This document shows positions 21,194 through 34,486 of a DNA stretch of 64,000 nt, piece by piece; position 1 is the first letter of the stretch, and the number at the start of each line of letters is the position of its first letter. The position numbers and the translations under genes were made by a program. A model generated the notes under the pieces. That model worked only from the letters and a program-made list of their open reading frames with translations, made no database searches and was not told the origin of the DNA. The stretch is from Iris pallida (taxonomy: Eukaryota > Streptophyta > Magnoliopsida > Asparagales > Iridaceae). The stretch spans positions 16,242,368-16,306,367 of the forward strand of contig JANAVB010003400.1 of NCBI GenBank assembly GCA_029216955.1. Reading direction: 5' to 3'.

Positions 21194-22780
21194 ACCTAGT
21201 CAGATTCAGTACGAATCCTTGACCGTGGTGACCAGGAAACCATGTCCTAGACATGATACAAGACAGGACAGGTAGTTGTACAGGCACAATCAAGAAAATC
21301 AACCACGGTGTTAAGACAAGAGTTACACTAGCAAGAAAGGAATAATTATCGCAACAGCAATCAAGATTATACATGTCATGTCAGGTTTACTTGTCATATC
21401 TAGAGTACTTGTCAAGAGTGCGTCTCGACGAGCCACTATAACGAATATCAAGACGGGTTCATGCTATCATGTCCAAGCCAAGTCAAGTTAAATACTAGCA
21501 AGTCATAAACATGCTCAAACTCTATCGTGCTCAATATTAACAAGTTATCATGCTGGGTTGCCGCAAGTTAGGCCAAGTACAAGATGTATGTCAGGTCAAG
21601 ACATTACACTAAGAACTATATGAACATGTATGGAGATATGGGATAAGGGGTATCATGGCAAGAATGACGCTGTACAAATGGCGCTGGGCCAAATGCTGGG
21701 TGGCGCTGGGCCAAAAGAGCTAGGTGGCGCTGGGCCAAGAGAGCAAGGTGGCCGCGGCAAGTGGCACTGGCCAAGTGGCGTGCAACCGAAGAGCGTGGCG
21801 CTAAATAGCGCGCGACACTAGGTTGAGCTTGGCCAGAAGCACGGGGTGGCAAGTGGTGCTCGGTCGAGTGGCGCCAGGGATAGCACGGTGCCAGGGGGTC
21901 AAGTGGCGCCAGGGATAGCACGACGCCAGGTGGCACGCACTCGCTAGGAAGATGTGGCACCAAGGGGCACACACTCGCTAAAATGGTGCGGCGCCATGGG
22001 CGCACGTGCGCTAATATGACGCGACACCAAGTGGCGCACGCTCCGAGCTAGCACGGCACCAATGGGCGCACGCACTAGGATGGCACGGTGCTAAAGAGCA
22101 CCGACTGAAAGGCGCGACGCTAAAGATCACGCGAGCAACCGAAATGGCACAGCACCAAGGGGCGCACGTGCACTGCTCATCTTCTCCAACAGCACCGAAA
22201 GTGCTTAGTTGAACCCATGAACTAGAAATGGCATAACTCACTCAAAATGAGTCGGAATCAAGACTTTCAAGGGTCTAAAATGTGTAAAATCAAATTTCCC
22301 ACAACATAAAACCAATAGATCTTGAAAATAACAAAGTTAAAGAGATCAAAACCAAGAAAAACCGAGAAAACTATTAACTTAGATCTACAAGAATCCATCC
22401 ACCAAAACCGAATATGCCAAGTTCTAAAGAGGCTTAAAATCATGCAAGGATGAGAATGGAACAATAAAACTTGAGATCCATCATGAAGCAAGTTGCACTT
22501 GCCTAGGGCTTCTATGTAGGTGGAGAGGAGTAAATGAAGAAGAAGAGAAATAAATGAGAAGTAATGGAGGAGAGAGAGAGAGAGAGGAGTTGACTTATAT
22601 ATCAACCTCTCCATCTCAACTCAACTCAAACCAAACCAAACCAAGAAAAGCCAAGCCAAGCCGAACCAAAATAAACCAAGCCAAAGCTAAGCAAGACAAG
22701 TCAAAACATGGGTCACCTGACAATGTCAGAAATTCGTATACGTATACTAGAAATACATATAATGAAAAATGGGAGTGACA
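21194..22780 (-). repeat. 3' LTR of chromovirus G/B (left end unresolved)
   Basis: Read on the minus strand it starts TGTCACTCCCATTTTTC at 22780, right after a purine-rich GGTGGGTAGAG. It holds a TATATAAG element at about 22601-22594. From 22180 to 21660 it has a GC-rich repeat block. Its 3' terminus cannot be fixed. I place the limit at the next LTR-like start (21193). No coding sequence is seen. Confidence 0.65.
21660..22180. repeat. degenerate GGCGC-containing tandem block
   Basis: Units such as AGTGGCGCCAGGGATAGCAC (twice, near 21870 and 21903), GGTGGCGCTGGGCCAA (21698 and 21724) and GGGCGCACGC/GTGCGCTA (21960-22160) recur irregularly every 25-45 bp. GC content is much higher than in flanking sequence. 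It lies in the presumed 5' leader of the LTR. Longest open frames here have no domain. Confidence 0.75.
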
Positions 22781-22945
22781 ACTCTACCCACCTTAAAAGA
22801 ATTCCGTCCTCAGAATTTAATCAAGAGGCTAGAGGTGTCGAGGCAAGCTACACTAATACTAGATATCTATGACTACCAGTCAATCAAGCAATCTTTTTTG
22901 CAAGCAAGGACTTAAAAGCATAAGGCATAAGAAAGACATTATACC
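22781..22945 (-). other. 3' UTR end and polypurine tract of chromovirus G/B
   Basis: Minus-strand AAATTCTGAGGACGGAATTC, then TTTTAAGGTGGGTAGAGT, directly precedes the LTR start at 22780. The same GAGGACAAAATT leader precedes the 3' LTRs of A1 and D2. The sequence on the other side of element C (30388) continues from it, joining the two halves of G/B. Confidence 0.75.
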
Positions 22946-25378
22946 TGTCACATCCCGCTCTCGTAGGAATGATCGTCTTCGCTAAGGCGTGATGCCGCGT
23001 GAGCCTAGATTGCGCTCACACAAGGCGGGTTCCATAACGGTCGATTACAGGCTAAGCGACGAGGTCGTCGCACAGAAGTTCCAAGCGGAAACATTAATAC
23101 AGCAGCAAAAATTTGAAGCAAAACACGAGTCATACAAAATAATCTTTTAATGATATTGAAATAAAGATTACAATGTAGCGTAAGGCCAAGATTACAATCA
23201 CTCAAGCTCACTCTTCTCATATTATAAGTCACTCTACTCTCTCTCATCTCTCAATACAATTTGAGTAGGCCAGCAAAAACTTTAGATAGGCGATGTCCAT
23301 ACATTATGTCCCATATAAGTCCAGACTCCATGCGATCGCATGTCTCGAATCGTCAAGGAACTCCGTGGCTTGACGCATCTAAGTGAGCCCTACGTAACGA
23401 GCTTCTACATGTGCCTGCACATAAAAACTATATGGGTGTCAGTACTCAACTATACTGGTGGAATGAGCTTCTCGCCCACCTATACAAAACCAACACGTTT
23501 ATTTACTTTGTGCAACATAATCCCTTTTCGATTGTCTTTCTACTCTTGCCTTAGGATCAGGTTTAAGACATAGACTCTCTTCCTATTTTGTGTCTCTAGA
23601 CCATCCCGTTCCTTGCAACTAGCAACTTACTGATACTTTGCCTATAGACCCTTCTCATGTCAACGAGGTCAACTTATCAAGTCGTATTTTCCTTTCGGCC
23701 CATACTCAGAGACGCAACTACACGATAGTACCCAATTTCTATGTGACCGTGCTATAAGTCCCTTGTGCCATCAACGTGGTCGTATCATGAGACCTATTCG
23801 TGTACCCATATTGAGGCCGTGCCTCACAACTCCGTATGACTTAACCATATTGTCGTCTAGCGGCCCTTGTTGCTTTAATCACCAACTGACAAAATCAAGA
23901 CTTGTGAACTTAGTGTCACCTAACCAACTTTGTTTTGCGACGATTCCTGACATAAACTCGTAATGACTCAAATCCAACTTGTGATACTCTATGCCAACAA
24001 CTTAAGACTCGATGCCACATCTCCATGCCGAAGCATGATATCTACGTTGCAGCCAAATCTTAGGCCCCAAATATTGTCTTCTGATCGTGCACCTATTCAA
24101 CTCGACTCAATCCAAAGGCACACCTGCGGATTGACGCCCGTGCCGACCCATCTATATTAAAGGTCACTAGCATCACAATCTATCCTGGACGTATAGTTTT
24201 GTTAGTCGGGATCCTTTCAATGCCAATAGCTAGCCCCGTTGCAAGTCCCCGCTTAACCTGTGCTATTATCCTTGCACGACTATACCCTATTTCCTCCTAG
24301 GCCGAGTCGGTCCCGTGGCCCCGGGTTGTCGCTCGAGGAACCATCGCCCTTGTCGATAAGTTATCCATGACCATGCAAGACTCGACTCGAACTGACGTCT
24401 CATACAGTCATTTTCTTCTTCCAATATTACCATCCTTTCAGGACCAAGTTTAAGACTTCTAACATTTGAGACCGCCTCGATGACCCAAGGTCGCGAGCAT
24501 TCTTCCTTGTTGCCATATCATTTTACTCAACTCAGTAACGCCTATTTGATAGCCCTTTTTCCAAACTCAATTTGAATCTACCATGGTTCGTACCTTAAAT
24601 ACTAAGTCTGTAACATCGTGCATTAAGCCAACTTATGTTCCATGCGACACTATCGCCCAAGTCATACTTTATATCATGGGCCTTACGGTCGTGAAACCAA
24701 GTAATTTTGACAACCACAGAAAATATGGGACAGTGCTTAAAATGACTTCGATAGCCTAGCATAACTTAGCCTAACTTAATCGCACAACAACTTGACAAAC
24801 AAAGGCTGTGTCAAGTCTCGCATCACAGAAATGTGTCATGCACGCATTCGACTTTGAACAACCAAGTTATTTGGGTGCCTATACTTACGCCACAAGCCGT
24901 GCAATGTAACTTAACCCATGGGACGAGCAAAGGCTATGCCAAGCCTTGGATGATGGGACCGTATATGCTCTATCAAGCGTTATGCGGGCTACGCCTATGA
25001 CTTAGGCTAACTCTTAGCTTTGTGGCGAAGACCAACTTTTTCCTTTTTCCAAGCCGCGGGACGAAGGACCGAGTGTCAATTTTGAAAGCCAAGCCGACCG
25101 TGGGACCTTTTTCCATGTTCTAACTCAATCGACCCGACTTGGGATTATTCCCTTAGCTATGTGGATTCATCTTTTTTATTATCAAACCTACTTGTACATT
25201 TGAAAACTTTCGTTTTATTAGTAAAAAGGCCAAGCTGAGGCAAGTTCACCGAAGCCACCCACCTGAGCGAGGAGTCGCCTCGATCGAGCGGGTCTTCGAG
25301 TAGTCATTGCATGGCTAAGTCTGAATGCCGTTGGTGTTTTGATTCCTCTGATTGAACTGAGCGGGATGGGGCACTACA
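22946..25378 (-). repeat. 3' LTR of element C
   Basis: It aligns throughout with 27938-30387. Plus-strand ends are TGTCACATCCCGC and GGGGCACTACA. It is 2433 bp long. No open frame with a domain is present. Confidence 0.88.
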
Positions 25379-27937
25379 TCATACACCACTCAGAAAAAGT
25401 TTTATCCTCGAAAGTAACTGAGTACTTACTCATCGACTTATCACTTTATTCAACATTCTACAACTCTCGTGCACATACTACTCCTATGTGTTTCTTCCAT
25501 CCGAGCAACGATCGTACTACCCTCAATCTTTTCCTTGAAACCCTCGATACCCTTCCATTCATCAACACCAACATCCAAACTACATACATTTCACTTAGAA
25601 CGATCGTGCACATATTTCAGGCGTCCATAAAATACATACATTTCAACCAAGCATTGTGATAGAGAATTTTGCTATTTCCACTCGAGTCGGATCGTGCACA
25701 TATTCGGGCGTCCCTGATATATATGCATTTCAGCCGAGGCTCATGAGTGGTATTTCCATACTCTTGAATCATTCCATTCATCAACACCAACATCCAAACT
25801 AATCAATCCTCAAGATCACTCGTACCGATGCTAACTCTCGCAATATGGACGTCTCGCCTAACCGCTAGGCCATCTCTCCAGGCTAAAGTCAATTGTCAGT
25901 ATTGGAATCATATTTCCTAAATAATAATATCAACACTGACCCCATCCTAAGGTCAAACCAAAGTTGATAGTATGGGTTTTCTACCCAAGCTCGCATCACT
26001 CCGATTTTTAAACTTTATTGCTCCTATTCGCATTCGCAACGTTTAGTCCAGGGGTCCGAGTCATTCAGCAAAGCCATCCTACTTCAAGTTCTGCTCAACC
26101 AAGTCTCTTTCATATCGTTATCCTACGTCCAAATTTATAATTCGCATAGTCTATCTCTTTGGATCCGTTCGATATAGTCTATCTATCCATTCTTTCCAAA
26201 TCAAACACACTATGACACGATTTGTCGCTAGACCATAATTCTCATTCCATATTTCCTAAGTAGTTCATCATAATTCACGAATTTGATTACAAGGTCGTCT
26301 AGCTTAGCAATATGTCACACTCCAATCTCACGCAAGTCTAATTTTCTACGGTGGACATAAAATCACCATGTGCGCTCCCGCAGAATAATCATCCTCATCG
26401 GGGTGTAACTCATGCTTTGAGTCTAGACTAACTCATTCTCGATAAGCAGATTGTATCTACTGAATCCTCAACTTTACTTAATCGTCAATCGTAAGTCCAA
26501 CCAATCCTCGAATTCATATTCGCATCAAACCACAAGTCGAAGCAATCCAAATTGTCACGTTCTGATTTTTCGAGTTCAATCATTCCTGCTACATGAATCA
26601 CCATGTCAGCGCTCACGCAGAACGATCATCCCAAATCCAACATGACGCATGTGCGAGGCTGGAGTTGCGCTCGTGTAAGAAAAATTTGTCGACGTTGTGG
26701 TTATCAATGCAACCATAAAGACACTATTATTTTTATCCAACATTCATTTCAATCAAAATTCTAATTATAGCATCCATCAAAACAATAACACTTTGCACGA
26801 TCATCATTCCTCGAATTAGAGTGCCCCCGAGTTATCGTATATCGATCTTTGATACGCCTCAATACCATCGATGACATGCATAACTTGACGATCTTCCTTT
26901 GCAACGAATTTCGAGTTATGCAACTGATGCTATCATCCGAACTGGATATACCATATTTCCTCGATATTCAAGATCAAATTCGATCATTATCCCCCAAACT
27001 AGTTACATGTTCAATTCGTCCAAAACCAAAATCATGTATATTCATCCGACCATCTTAAGCCACCGAGCAACGTATTTCCTTAAGTGACACCGTTCTATGC
27101 TAACTCAAATCATCGAGCAACATCTATCCCAATTTCTTATAGTTATTCTTATATTTGAATCATTCTCATGCATGCTATCATCCGATCGTGTTAACTTTTC
27201 GTATACGATTCATGTCGATCTCCTCTATCAAGTCATTCGTTCGTTACACCTTACTTTTCCTCGATTCAGTTTCACCTACTCAATCATTTTGTATTTCATA
27301 CTTGCGCAATCACAATCCCGCGTACGTCATTTCTAATTCGTTTAAATCAATTTCATGTATCAAGTCATGACTAACTTTGAAACACTCTTTCTAAGGCTTT
27401 GCGTACTCGTCGCTTGTTGATAGACTCATTGGCACCCCGCATCGTCAATCGATCTACATCCCCGAGGCTATCCCATACACCATACAGGGATGAAGTCATT
27501 CGATAAATCCTCGAAACAAGTTTTGAATCACACCTGATTACTTCGAATCTCCGTTCGAACCATTCCTCAAAATTCAAGCACGCTCTTCTATATCACATCG
27601 ACGATAACATCGTCGGATGACATCCCTATCGTAACTACCCAACACTTTTATGAATCGAGTCTAACTCATTCTCGTCGACGTAATTTTGGTGTATATGCCC
27701 AGCCCGACTAGCCAACCGTACTTTACACAAACCATCTATTAGTTTTGTCAAAAACTATTTTCATATGATTTGCAAAATATATAAACTTATTGTATGGACA
27801 TCCCGTGGGCCATTTGAGAGAGAGCTCACCATCAATATCGAATTGTTGAGATAACATCAGAGTTTGCAAAACAAAATCGAGAGTTAAAGAATTCAATCGA
27901 AAGTCCAAGAACGTAAAGCCGTGCTTTGATACCATTA
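25379..27937 (-). other. non-coding interior of element C
   Basis: I find no retroviral motif on either strand. Local duplications are visible. CATTCATCAACACCAACATC occurs near 25558 and 25774. ATCGTGCACATATT with GGCGTCC occurs near 25606 and 25692. Paired blocks also occur near 26366 and 26600 (AATCACCATGT with a GCTC-CGCAGAA part). It may be packaged RNA spacer. Confidence 0.7.
27921..27934 (-). other. primer-binding site of element C (initiator tRNA-Met type)
   Basis: Minus-strand TGGTATCAAAGCAC starts 3 nt after the LTR end at 27938. It matches the canonical TGGTATCAGAGC with one G-to-A change. This fixes the element's orientation. Confidence 0.85.
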
Positions 27938-30387
27938 TGTCATGTCCCGTCCCGTAGGAACGATCGTCCTCGCTAAGGCGTGATGCCACGTGAGCCTAGA
28001 TTACGCTCACGAAAGGTAGGTTCTATAACGACCGATTACAGGCTAAGCGACGGGGTCGTCACACAGAAGTCCCAAGCGGAAACATTGATACAACGGCAGA
28101 AATTTGAAACAAAATACAAGTCATGCAAAATATTCTTTTATTGATATTGAAACAAAGATTACAATGTGGCACAAGGCCAAGATTACAATCACGCAAGCTC
28201 ACTCTTCTCATATTACAAGTCACTCTGCTCTCTCTCATCCCTTAATACAATTTGAGTAGGCCAACAGAAGCTTTAGATAGGCGATGTCCATACATTATGT
28301 TCCGTATTAGTCCAGACTCCACACGGCTGCATGCCTTGAATCGTCAAGGAACTCCGTGCCTCGACGCATCTAAGCGAGCCCCGTGCCACGAGCTTCTACT
28401 TATGCCTCCACATGAAAACTGTATGGGTGTCAGTACTCAACTGTACTGGTGGAATGAGCTCCTCGCCCACCCATATAAAACCAACACGTTCATTTACTTT
28501 GTGCAACATAATCCCTTTTCGATTGTCTTTCTACTCTTGCTTTAGGATCATTTTTAGGACATTGACTCTCGACCTATTTTGTATCTCTGGACCATCCCGT
28601 GCCTTATAACTAGTAGCTTACTGATACTTTGCCTCTAGACCCTTCTTGTGTCAACGACGTCAACTTATCAAGTCGTGCTTGCCTTTCGACCCATACTCAG
28701 AGACATAAATACACGATAGTACCCAATTTCCATGTGACCGTGCTACAAGTCCATTGTGCCATCAACGTGGTCGTATCATGAGACCTATTCGTGTGTCCAT
28801 ATTGAGGATGTGTCTCGCAACTCCGTATGACTTAACCATATTGTCGCCTCGTGGCCCTTGTTGCTATAATCACCAACTGACCAAACCAAGACTTGTAAAC
28901 TTAGTGTCACCTAACCAACTTTGTCTTACGGCGATTCCTGACTTAAACTCACAACGACTCAAATCAAACTTGTGCAACTCTATGCCAATAACTTAAGACT
29001 CGACGCCACATCTCCATGTCGAAGCACGATATCTACGTTGCAGCCAAATCTTAGGCCCCAAACATTATCTTCTGATCGTGCACCTATTCAACTCGACTCA
29101 ATCCAAAGGCATACCTGCAGATTGCCGTCCATGCTGACCCATCTATATGAATGGTCACTAGCATCACAAGCTATTCTGGACGTATTATTTTGTTAGTCGG
29201 GGTCCTTTTAACATAAGTAGCTAGCCCCGTTGCAAGTCCCCGCTTAACCTGTGCTATTATCCTTGTACGACTATACCATGTTTCTTCCTAGGTCGAGTCG
29301 GTCTCGTGGCCCTGGGTTGCCACTCGAGGAACCATTGCCCTTGTCGACAAGTTATCCATGACCATGCAAGACTCGACTCGAACTGACGTCTCATACAGTC
29401 ATTTTTTTCTTCCAATGTTACCATTGTTTCAGGACCAAGTTCAAGACTTGAAACATTTGAGACCGCCTCGATTACCCAAGATCGTGAGCATTCTCCCTTG
29501 TTGTGCTATTATTTTACTCAATTCAGTAACGCCTAATTGATAGCACTTTTTTCAAACTCAATTTGAATCTACCATGGTTCGTGCCCTAAACACTAAGTCC
29601 GTGACATCGTGTATTAAGCCAACTTGTGTTCCGTACGACGCTACCGCCCAAGTCATACTTTATATGATGGGCCTTGCGGTCGTAAAACCAATTAATTTTG
29701 ATAACTGCAGAAAATATGAGACAGTGCTTAGAATGACTTCGATAGCCTAGCATAACTTAGCCTAACTTAATCGCACAACAACTTGACGAGCAAAGGCTGC
29801 GTCAAGCCTCGCATCGCAGGAATGTGCCATGCACGCGTTCGACTTTGAACAACCAAGTCATTTAGGTGCCTAGACTTATGCCACAATCTATGCAATAGAA
29901 CTTAACACGTGGGGCGAGCAAAGGCGATGCCAAGCCTTGGACGATGGGACTGTGCATGCTCTATCAAGCGTTATGCGGGCGATGCCTATGACTTAGGCTA
30001 ATTCTTAGCTTTGTGGCGAAGACCAATTTTTTCCTTCTCCTAAGCCACGGAACGAAGGACCGAGTGTCAATTTTGAAAGCCATCGTACAACACTTCTAAG
30101 CCGACCGTGGGACATTTTTCCATGTTCTAACTCAATCGACCCGACTTAGGATTATTCTCTTAGCTATGTGGATTCATCTTTTTTATTATCAAACCTACTT
30201 GTGTATTTAAAAACTTTTATTTTATTAGTACGAAGGCCAAGCTGAGGCAAGTTCACAGAAGCCACCCACCTGAGCGAGGAGTCGTCTCGACCGAGCGGGT
30301 CTTCGAGTAGCCGTTGCAAGTCTAAGTCCGAACGCCGTTGGCGCGTTTTGATTCCTTCGATTGAACTGAGCGGGACGGGACACTATA
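27938..30387 (-). repeat. 5' LTR of element C
   Basis: It is the partner of 22946-25378. It begins (plus strand) TGTCATGTCCCGTCCC and ends GGGACACTATA, where the terminal ACA has become ATA. It is 2450 bp long. Confidence 0.88.
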
Positions 30388-30422
30388 ATATCTTATGAGT
30401 CAAACAGGTGTGGATATCGCGA

Positions 30423-31000
30423 TCAGATATCATCCTCACGTTCCCAAGTTGACTCACACAAAGAGTGATAACCCCAAGCAATACGGACTAAACTAATAGT
30501 CATGTTCTTGAGTACCTTCTCTCTTCGGTCCAATATGGATACGGACCTTTCCTCATACGAAAGGTTGGTACCGACAACTAATCCTGAATGATCAAGGATA
30601 TAGCTCGGATCCCGGATGTACCGTTGTAATTGGAATATATGAAATACATCATGTACCTCACGTAACGACGGTAGAAGAGTGAGACGATATGACACATCAC
30701 CTACTCGCTCGAGAATATCAAACGGCCCTATATACCTAGGATTAAGCTTTCCCGTACGCTGAATCGAATGACACCACTGGTACGCAAGATCCTAAGGAAT
30801 ACGTGGTCACCGTTAAAAAACTCAAGTGGATGCCGATGAGAATCGGCCCAATGGCAATGACGATTTTGTGCAACCCGAAGATGATCTCTAACTTGTTTGA
30901 CCACCTCGATAGTCTGAGTCACCATTTCTGGACCAAGCATCTGCCTCTCACCTACATCATCCTAGGCTAAAGGTGATCTATATTTTTTGCCATACAGTGC
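30423..31000 (-). pseudogene. G/B integrase C-terminus and chromodomain
   Basis: On the minus strand, MLGPEMVTQTIEVVKQVRDH and RHPLEFFNGDHVFLRI (about 30940-30810) form the integrase tail module. After a frame change, YRLTLLPSLREVHDVFHIFQ leads into LSYEERSVSILDRREKVLKN and ISLVRIAWGYHSLCESTWER, ending EDDI near 30423. The latter is a chromodomain-like segment matching that of A1. ESTWEREDD is better preserved than in A1. The coding end lies only about 35 bp from the element C insertion. Confidence 0.85.
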
Positions 31001-31788
31001 CTCAAATGGGGCTATTTGGATACTGACCTGAAAACTATTATAATATGAGAATTCTACTAAGTGTAGGTGATCTTCCCATGAACCACCGGAGTCACATGTA
31101 CAGGGTCATAACATATCTTCAAGAGTTTGAATTGTTCTCTCTGACTGACCATCTGTCTGCGGATGATAAGCTGAACTAAACTTGAGACGAGTTTCCAAAC
31201 TCTCTTGAAGACTCCGCCAAAAGTGCGACGTAAATCTCAAATCTCGGTCGAATACGATACTGACTAGCACTCCATGCAATCTGACTATCTGGTTGAGGTA
31301 CATATTTGTAAGCTGATCCGTCGACTGACCAACTCTGAAAGGAAGAAAATGAGCTACCTTAGTGAGCCGGTCAACTATAACCCATATAGCATCCTTCCCA
31401 GCTGGGGATTTAGGTAATCCAGTTACAAAATTTATGGTAATATGTTCCCATTTTCATTATGGGATCGGTAAAGTTGAAGAAGTCCAGCTGGTCTCTGATG
31501 TTCAACTTTAACTTGTTGGCAAACTAAACAACGAAAGGCAAACCGAGCTATCTCCCTCTTCATGCCATTCTACTAGAAATGCTGACGGATATCATGATAC
31601 ATCCTCGTACCACCGAGATGAATTGAATACTGCAAACCGTGAGCTTCTGCCAAGATCTCTTGCCTAATGTCACTACTGGGTACATAAAGACGCCTTCCAT
31701 GTCGAAGTGTGCCATCTTCGTAAATACATAACTCTGCTCTTCGTCCTGTTTCACATTCTGCCCTAAGCCGCTAAAGCTTAGAATCTGA
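31001..31788 (-). pseudogene. G/B integrase, broken
   Basis: The minus strand shows EILAEAHGLQYSIHLGGTRM, REIARFAFRCLVCQQV (zinc site H-H-C-C), then a decayed first core motif. [20 protein letters not shown] carries the second Asp, though Ser of SDRD is Phe. [19 protein letters not shown] keeps the third residue, Glu. HLHLVEFSYYNSF and QIAPFEALYGKK follow. Several stops and frameshifts separate these blocks, so it is not functional. Confidence 0.85.
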
Positions 31789-32371
31789 TTACAATGCTAT
31801 CTTGATCCTCTCAACTATACTGGACTGAACTTGCATACTGGTTATCAATGCCACATTCGTAGGAAGAACTATCTCTATACCCATCTTCTGTAGATCCGCT
31901 AATAACTCAGGCTGTGTTGTTAGAAAATAAGCTCCTACGCTTCTACTCAACGCATATACAACTACGTTGGCCTTCCCAGGATGATACTGTAGGTTGATGT
32001 CATAATCTACCAATAGCTCTAACCACCTTCTCTGACGCATGTTGAGATCCTTCTGGATAAACACATACTTAAGGCTCTTGTGGTCGATAAAAATCTCTAC
32101 CCGATCCCCATAAAAATAATGCCTCCAAAGCTTAAGTGCAAAAACTACCGCTGCTAACTCCAAGTCATGGGTTGGGTAATTCCTCTCATGATCACGAAGC
32201 TGACGTGACGCATAAGCTACTACCTTGCCATGTTGCATTAAGACGCATCCCAACCCTCTGCCTGAAGCAGCATAATAAACTGAATCCTCCAGTCCCATCT
32301 GGAAGCATGAGAATGGGCGCTATCATCAATCCTTGCTTCAACTTCTCGAATGAACTCTGACACTCTGCCAT
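31789..32371 (-). pseudogene. G/B RNase H, with the first catalytic Asp lost
   Basis: [20 protein letters not shown] is where YSDASGRGLG is normal, so the catalytic Asp is Ala. [20 protein letters not shown] (Glu) and [11 protein letters not shown] (Asp) remain. [15 protein letters not shown] follows, where ADALSR is expected (Asp to Tyr). A frame open for 169 codons (32298-31789) covers RNase H through to the integrase linker [10 protein letters not shown]. The connection domain upstream is in another frame. Confidence 0.88.
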
Positions 32372-32787
32372 TCAAGCAAACTGCACATCATTGTGGGTCA
32401 ACTGCGTCAATGGCGTTGAAATCCTAGCAAAGTCTGATATAAATCGCCGGTAATAGCCCGTCAATCCTAAAAAACTGTAAACTTCTACGATGGTACTGGG
32501 TACTGGCCATGTCTCTATAGCCACTATCTTCTGGGGGTCCACTTCTACTCCACATTTGGTAATAATGTGACCTAAGTACGAAATACGATCAAACCAAAAT
32601 TTGCACTTACTGAACTTCGCATACAACTGGTGCTCTCTGAGAATCTGAAGGACTACCCGGAGATGTTGCTCATGCTCTGCTTCACTCTTTCTATAGACCA
32701 AGATGTCGTCTATAAACACTATCACGAACTAATCCAAATGAGGCATGAATATGCAATTCGTGTGTTCCATAAATATTGTTGGCACAT
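32372..32787 (-). pseudogene. G/B reverse transcriptase, C-terminal half
   Basis: It resumes on the minus strand at 32787 with NVPTIFMEH (conserved form NAPAVFM), then [20 protein letters not shown]. The catalytic FIDD is intact. [25 protein letters not shown] and [19 protein letters not shown] follow, and the stretch ends at a stop near 32372. The N-terminal half is at 47050-47571, on the other side of LTR D3. Confidence 0.9.
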
Positions 32788-33519
32788 TGTCACGACCGCA
32801 CCTACTGTGAGGGTACGAGTACGTAACAGCACCCAGCCTACGCCGCAGTGTCGGTGGTAGAACGATGTTCTAGGTCACTATCTAACCAACAACTCACGCA
32901 ATTATATAATGTACTTGTCAAAATCTAAACTCCGAACGGAGGACAAGTATAGACATAATAGAATCCCAATCACAGTCTAAGCACGATATGATAACACAGA
33001 AGCTTTAACTAAGACTAAATAATAACAACAAAACCAAATACTAAATAATAATAACCGCAAACAATCTTAAAACGAAACATATCTTAACTTAATACAATTC
33101 AAGTTCTAAAATATAAAACTAAACCAAATCAACTAGCTAATCTCCCGATCACTCTAAGTGTCGAGACAAAAGGCAGCTAAGACATCTCCTGGTCCATAGT
33201 GAGTAGGGCAAGTATCCTCAGGGCAATCATCTGTAAAATTTTCAATAGGTCCAGTCAGGACATGAACGAGTACATCTCATCTAGAAAACCCAAGTAAATG
33301 ACAGAGAACTATAAAGTAGTTATAGATAATTATATTGATGAACATGGCAATTTATATTCAGGTGATGGTATAGAGAGACAGTTAAAGTACAAGGAAAGTA
33401 AGGTAACTAAAACAAGAGAAAAATCATGGCAATGAAGACTGTAAATAGAAACTAGCTGAAATAGAATAACATGATATAAGTCCAGACAGTAAATGTAACC
33501 AAGTGTAAAATCCAAGTAA

Positions 33520-33760
33520 GTCCAGATAACATGGATCTGATACCAGGTGATTCCAGTAAAAGATGAGTCTAGTATAAGATGATTCCAGTTAGTGCTCAAA
33601 GATTCCAGGGTGAGTCCAGAGTATACTCTAACAGTGTGTTTTAAAATACTGAGATCGACATGTAAACGGCTGTAGGTATCAGGCACATCACTCACTGATC
33701 AGACGAGAGATGGTTATGCTTCCAGTAGATTCCAGTAGATTCCAGATTTGGGGTATGTCT
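33520..33760. repeat. GATTCCAG-type short repeats in LTR D3
   Basis: GATTCCAGT or near variants occur at about 33549, 33580, 33601, 33727 and 33735, and GAGTCCAG at 33610. D2 has a cleaner 12-bp minisatellite at the matching place (60349-60420). Confidence 0.6.
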
Positions 33761-34439
33761 ACATGTCTTAGTCAAGTATTTTCCCTCCCAGCAAGTATAA
33801 GTGAATCCAGAATAAGACACGAGAATCGAGATGAGTCCAGCCAAATATGATGATACCAACAATAATTCTAGAATGATTCCAGCAATAGAGGCCAGACAAC
33901 AAGGTATGTGTGTCGTATATATGAATCCAAAAATATCCATACGTGTTGTAATAGAGAATCACATACAACAAACTAGAACTGAAGTACATTAATTGACAAG
34001 TAAATGAGAGAACTATCAGAGAATGTACTCGCCTATTATCCTGGGCAACTGATGTATATCGGTGTCCGAACTGGTCACAGAGTCCTATTTAATCGGTGTC
34101 CGAACTGGAGTCACAGAGTCCTATTTAATAAGATACAGGTTACAAAATGTTAATTGAATTATACAATGCATTCTACATGATTCTAGGTCATTCTAGGTTA
34201 AAGTCAACTCATGGTCAACTACGGTCAACAGTCTAGTCAAACTAGTTAACTCCAGTCAACTAGTCTATGGTTCAGTCAATAACAAGTCTATGAGTCTACT
34301 AGGCCTATCTAGCCAATTTCTAACTAATCCAGCTATCTAACACTAGTATCTAAAATATAAGATATATAGCCCTACTCCAATACATTATTCAGGTGCATCT
34401 ACCTATCTTACCTAGGCTCCTTGAATTGGTGAACCCTTA

Positions 34440-34442
<3 letters not shown>

Positions 34443-34485
<43 letters not shown>
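34443..34485. repeat. (TA)n microsatellite at the left edge of the E cluster
   Basis: An uninterrupted TA run meets E-family sequence directly at 34485. The other half of the tract is at 43188-43250. Confidence 0.95.

Positions 34486-34486
<1 letters not shown>

Larger units (their letters stand above)
22946..30387 (-). mobile_element. element C: non-autonomous LARD-like LTR retrotransposon
   Basis: Two long direct repeats (22946-25378 and 27938-30387) bracket a 2.56-kb interior without any recognisable gag or pol. In the minus sense the LTR begins TGTAGTGCCCC and ends GATGTGACA. A primer site matching initiator tRNA-Met lies next to the right LTR, so the element reads on the minus strand. 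The flanks ATACC (22941-22945) and ATATC (30388-30392) are a 5-bp duplication with one C/T difference. The LTRs differ at very roughly one site in ten at their ends, so the insertion is old. Lack of coding capacity implies mobilisation by proteins of other elements. Confidence 0.85.

Noticed and set aside
22946..30387. CRISPR-like or satellite interpretation of the direct repeats
   Set aside because: There are only two long repeats, with TGT...ACA-type ends, a PBS and a target duplication. This is an LTR pair.
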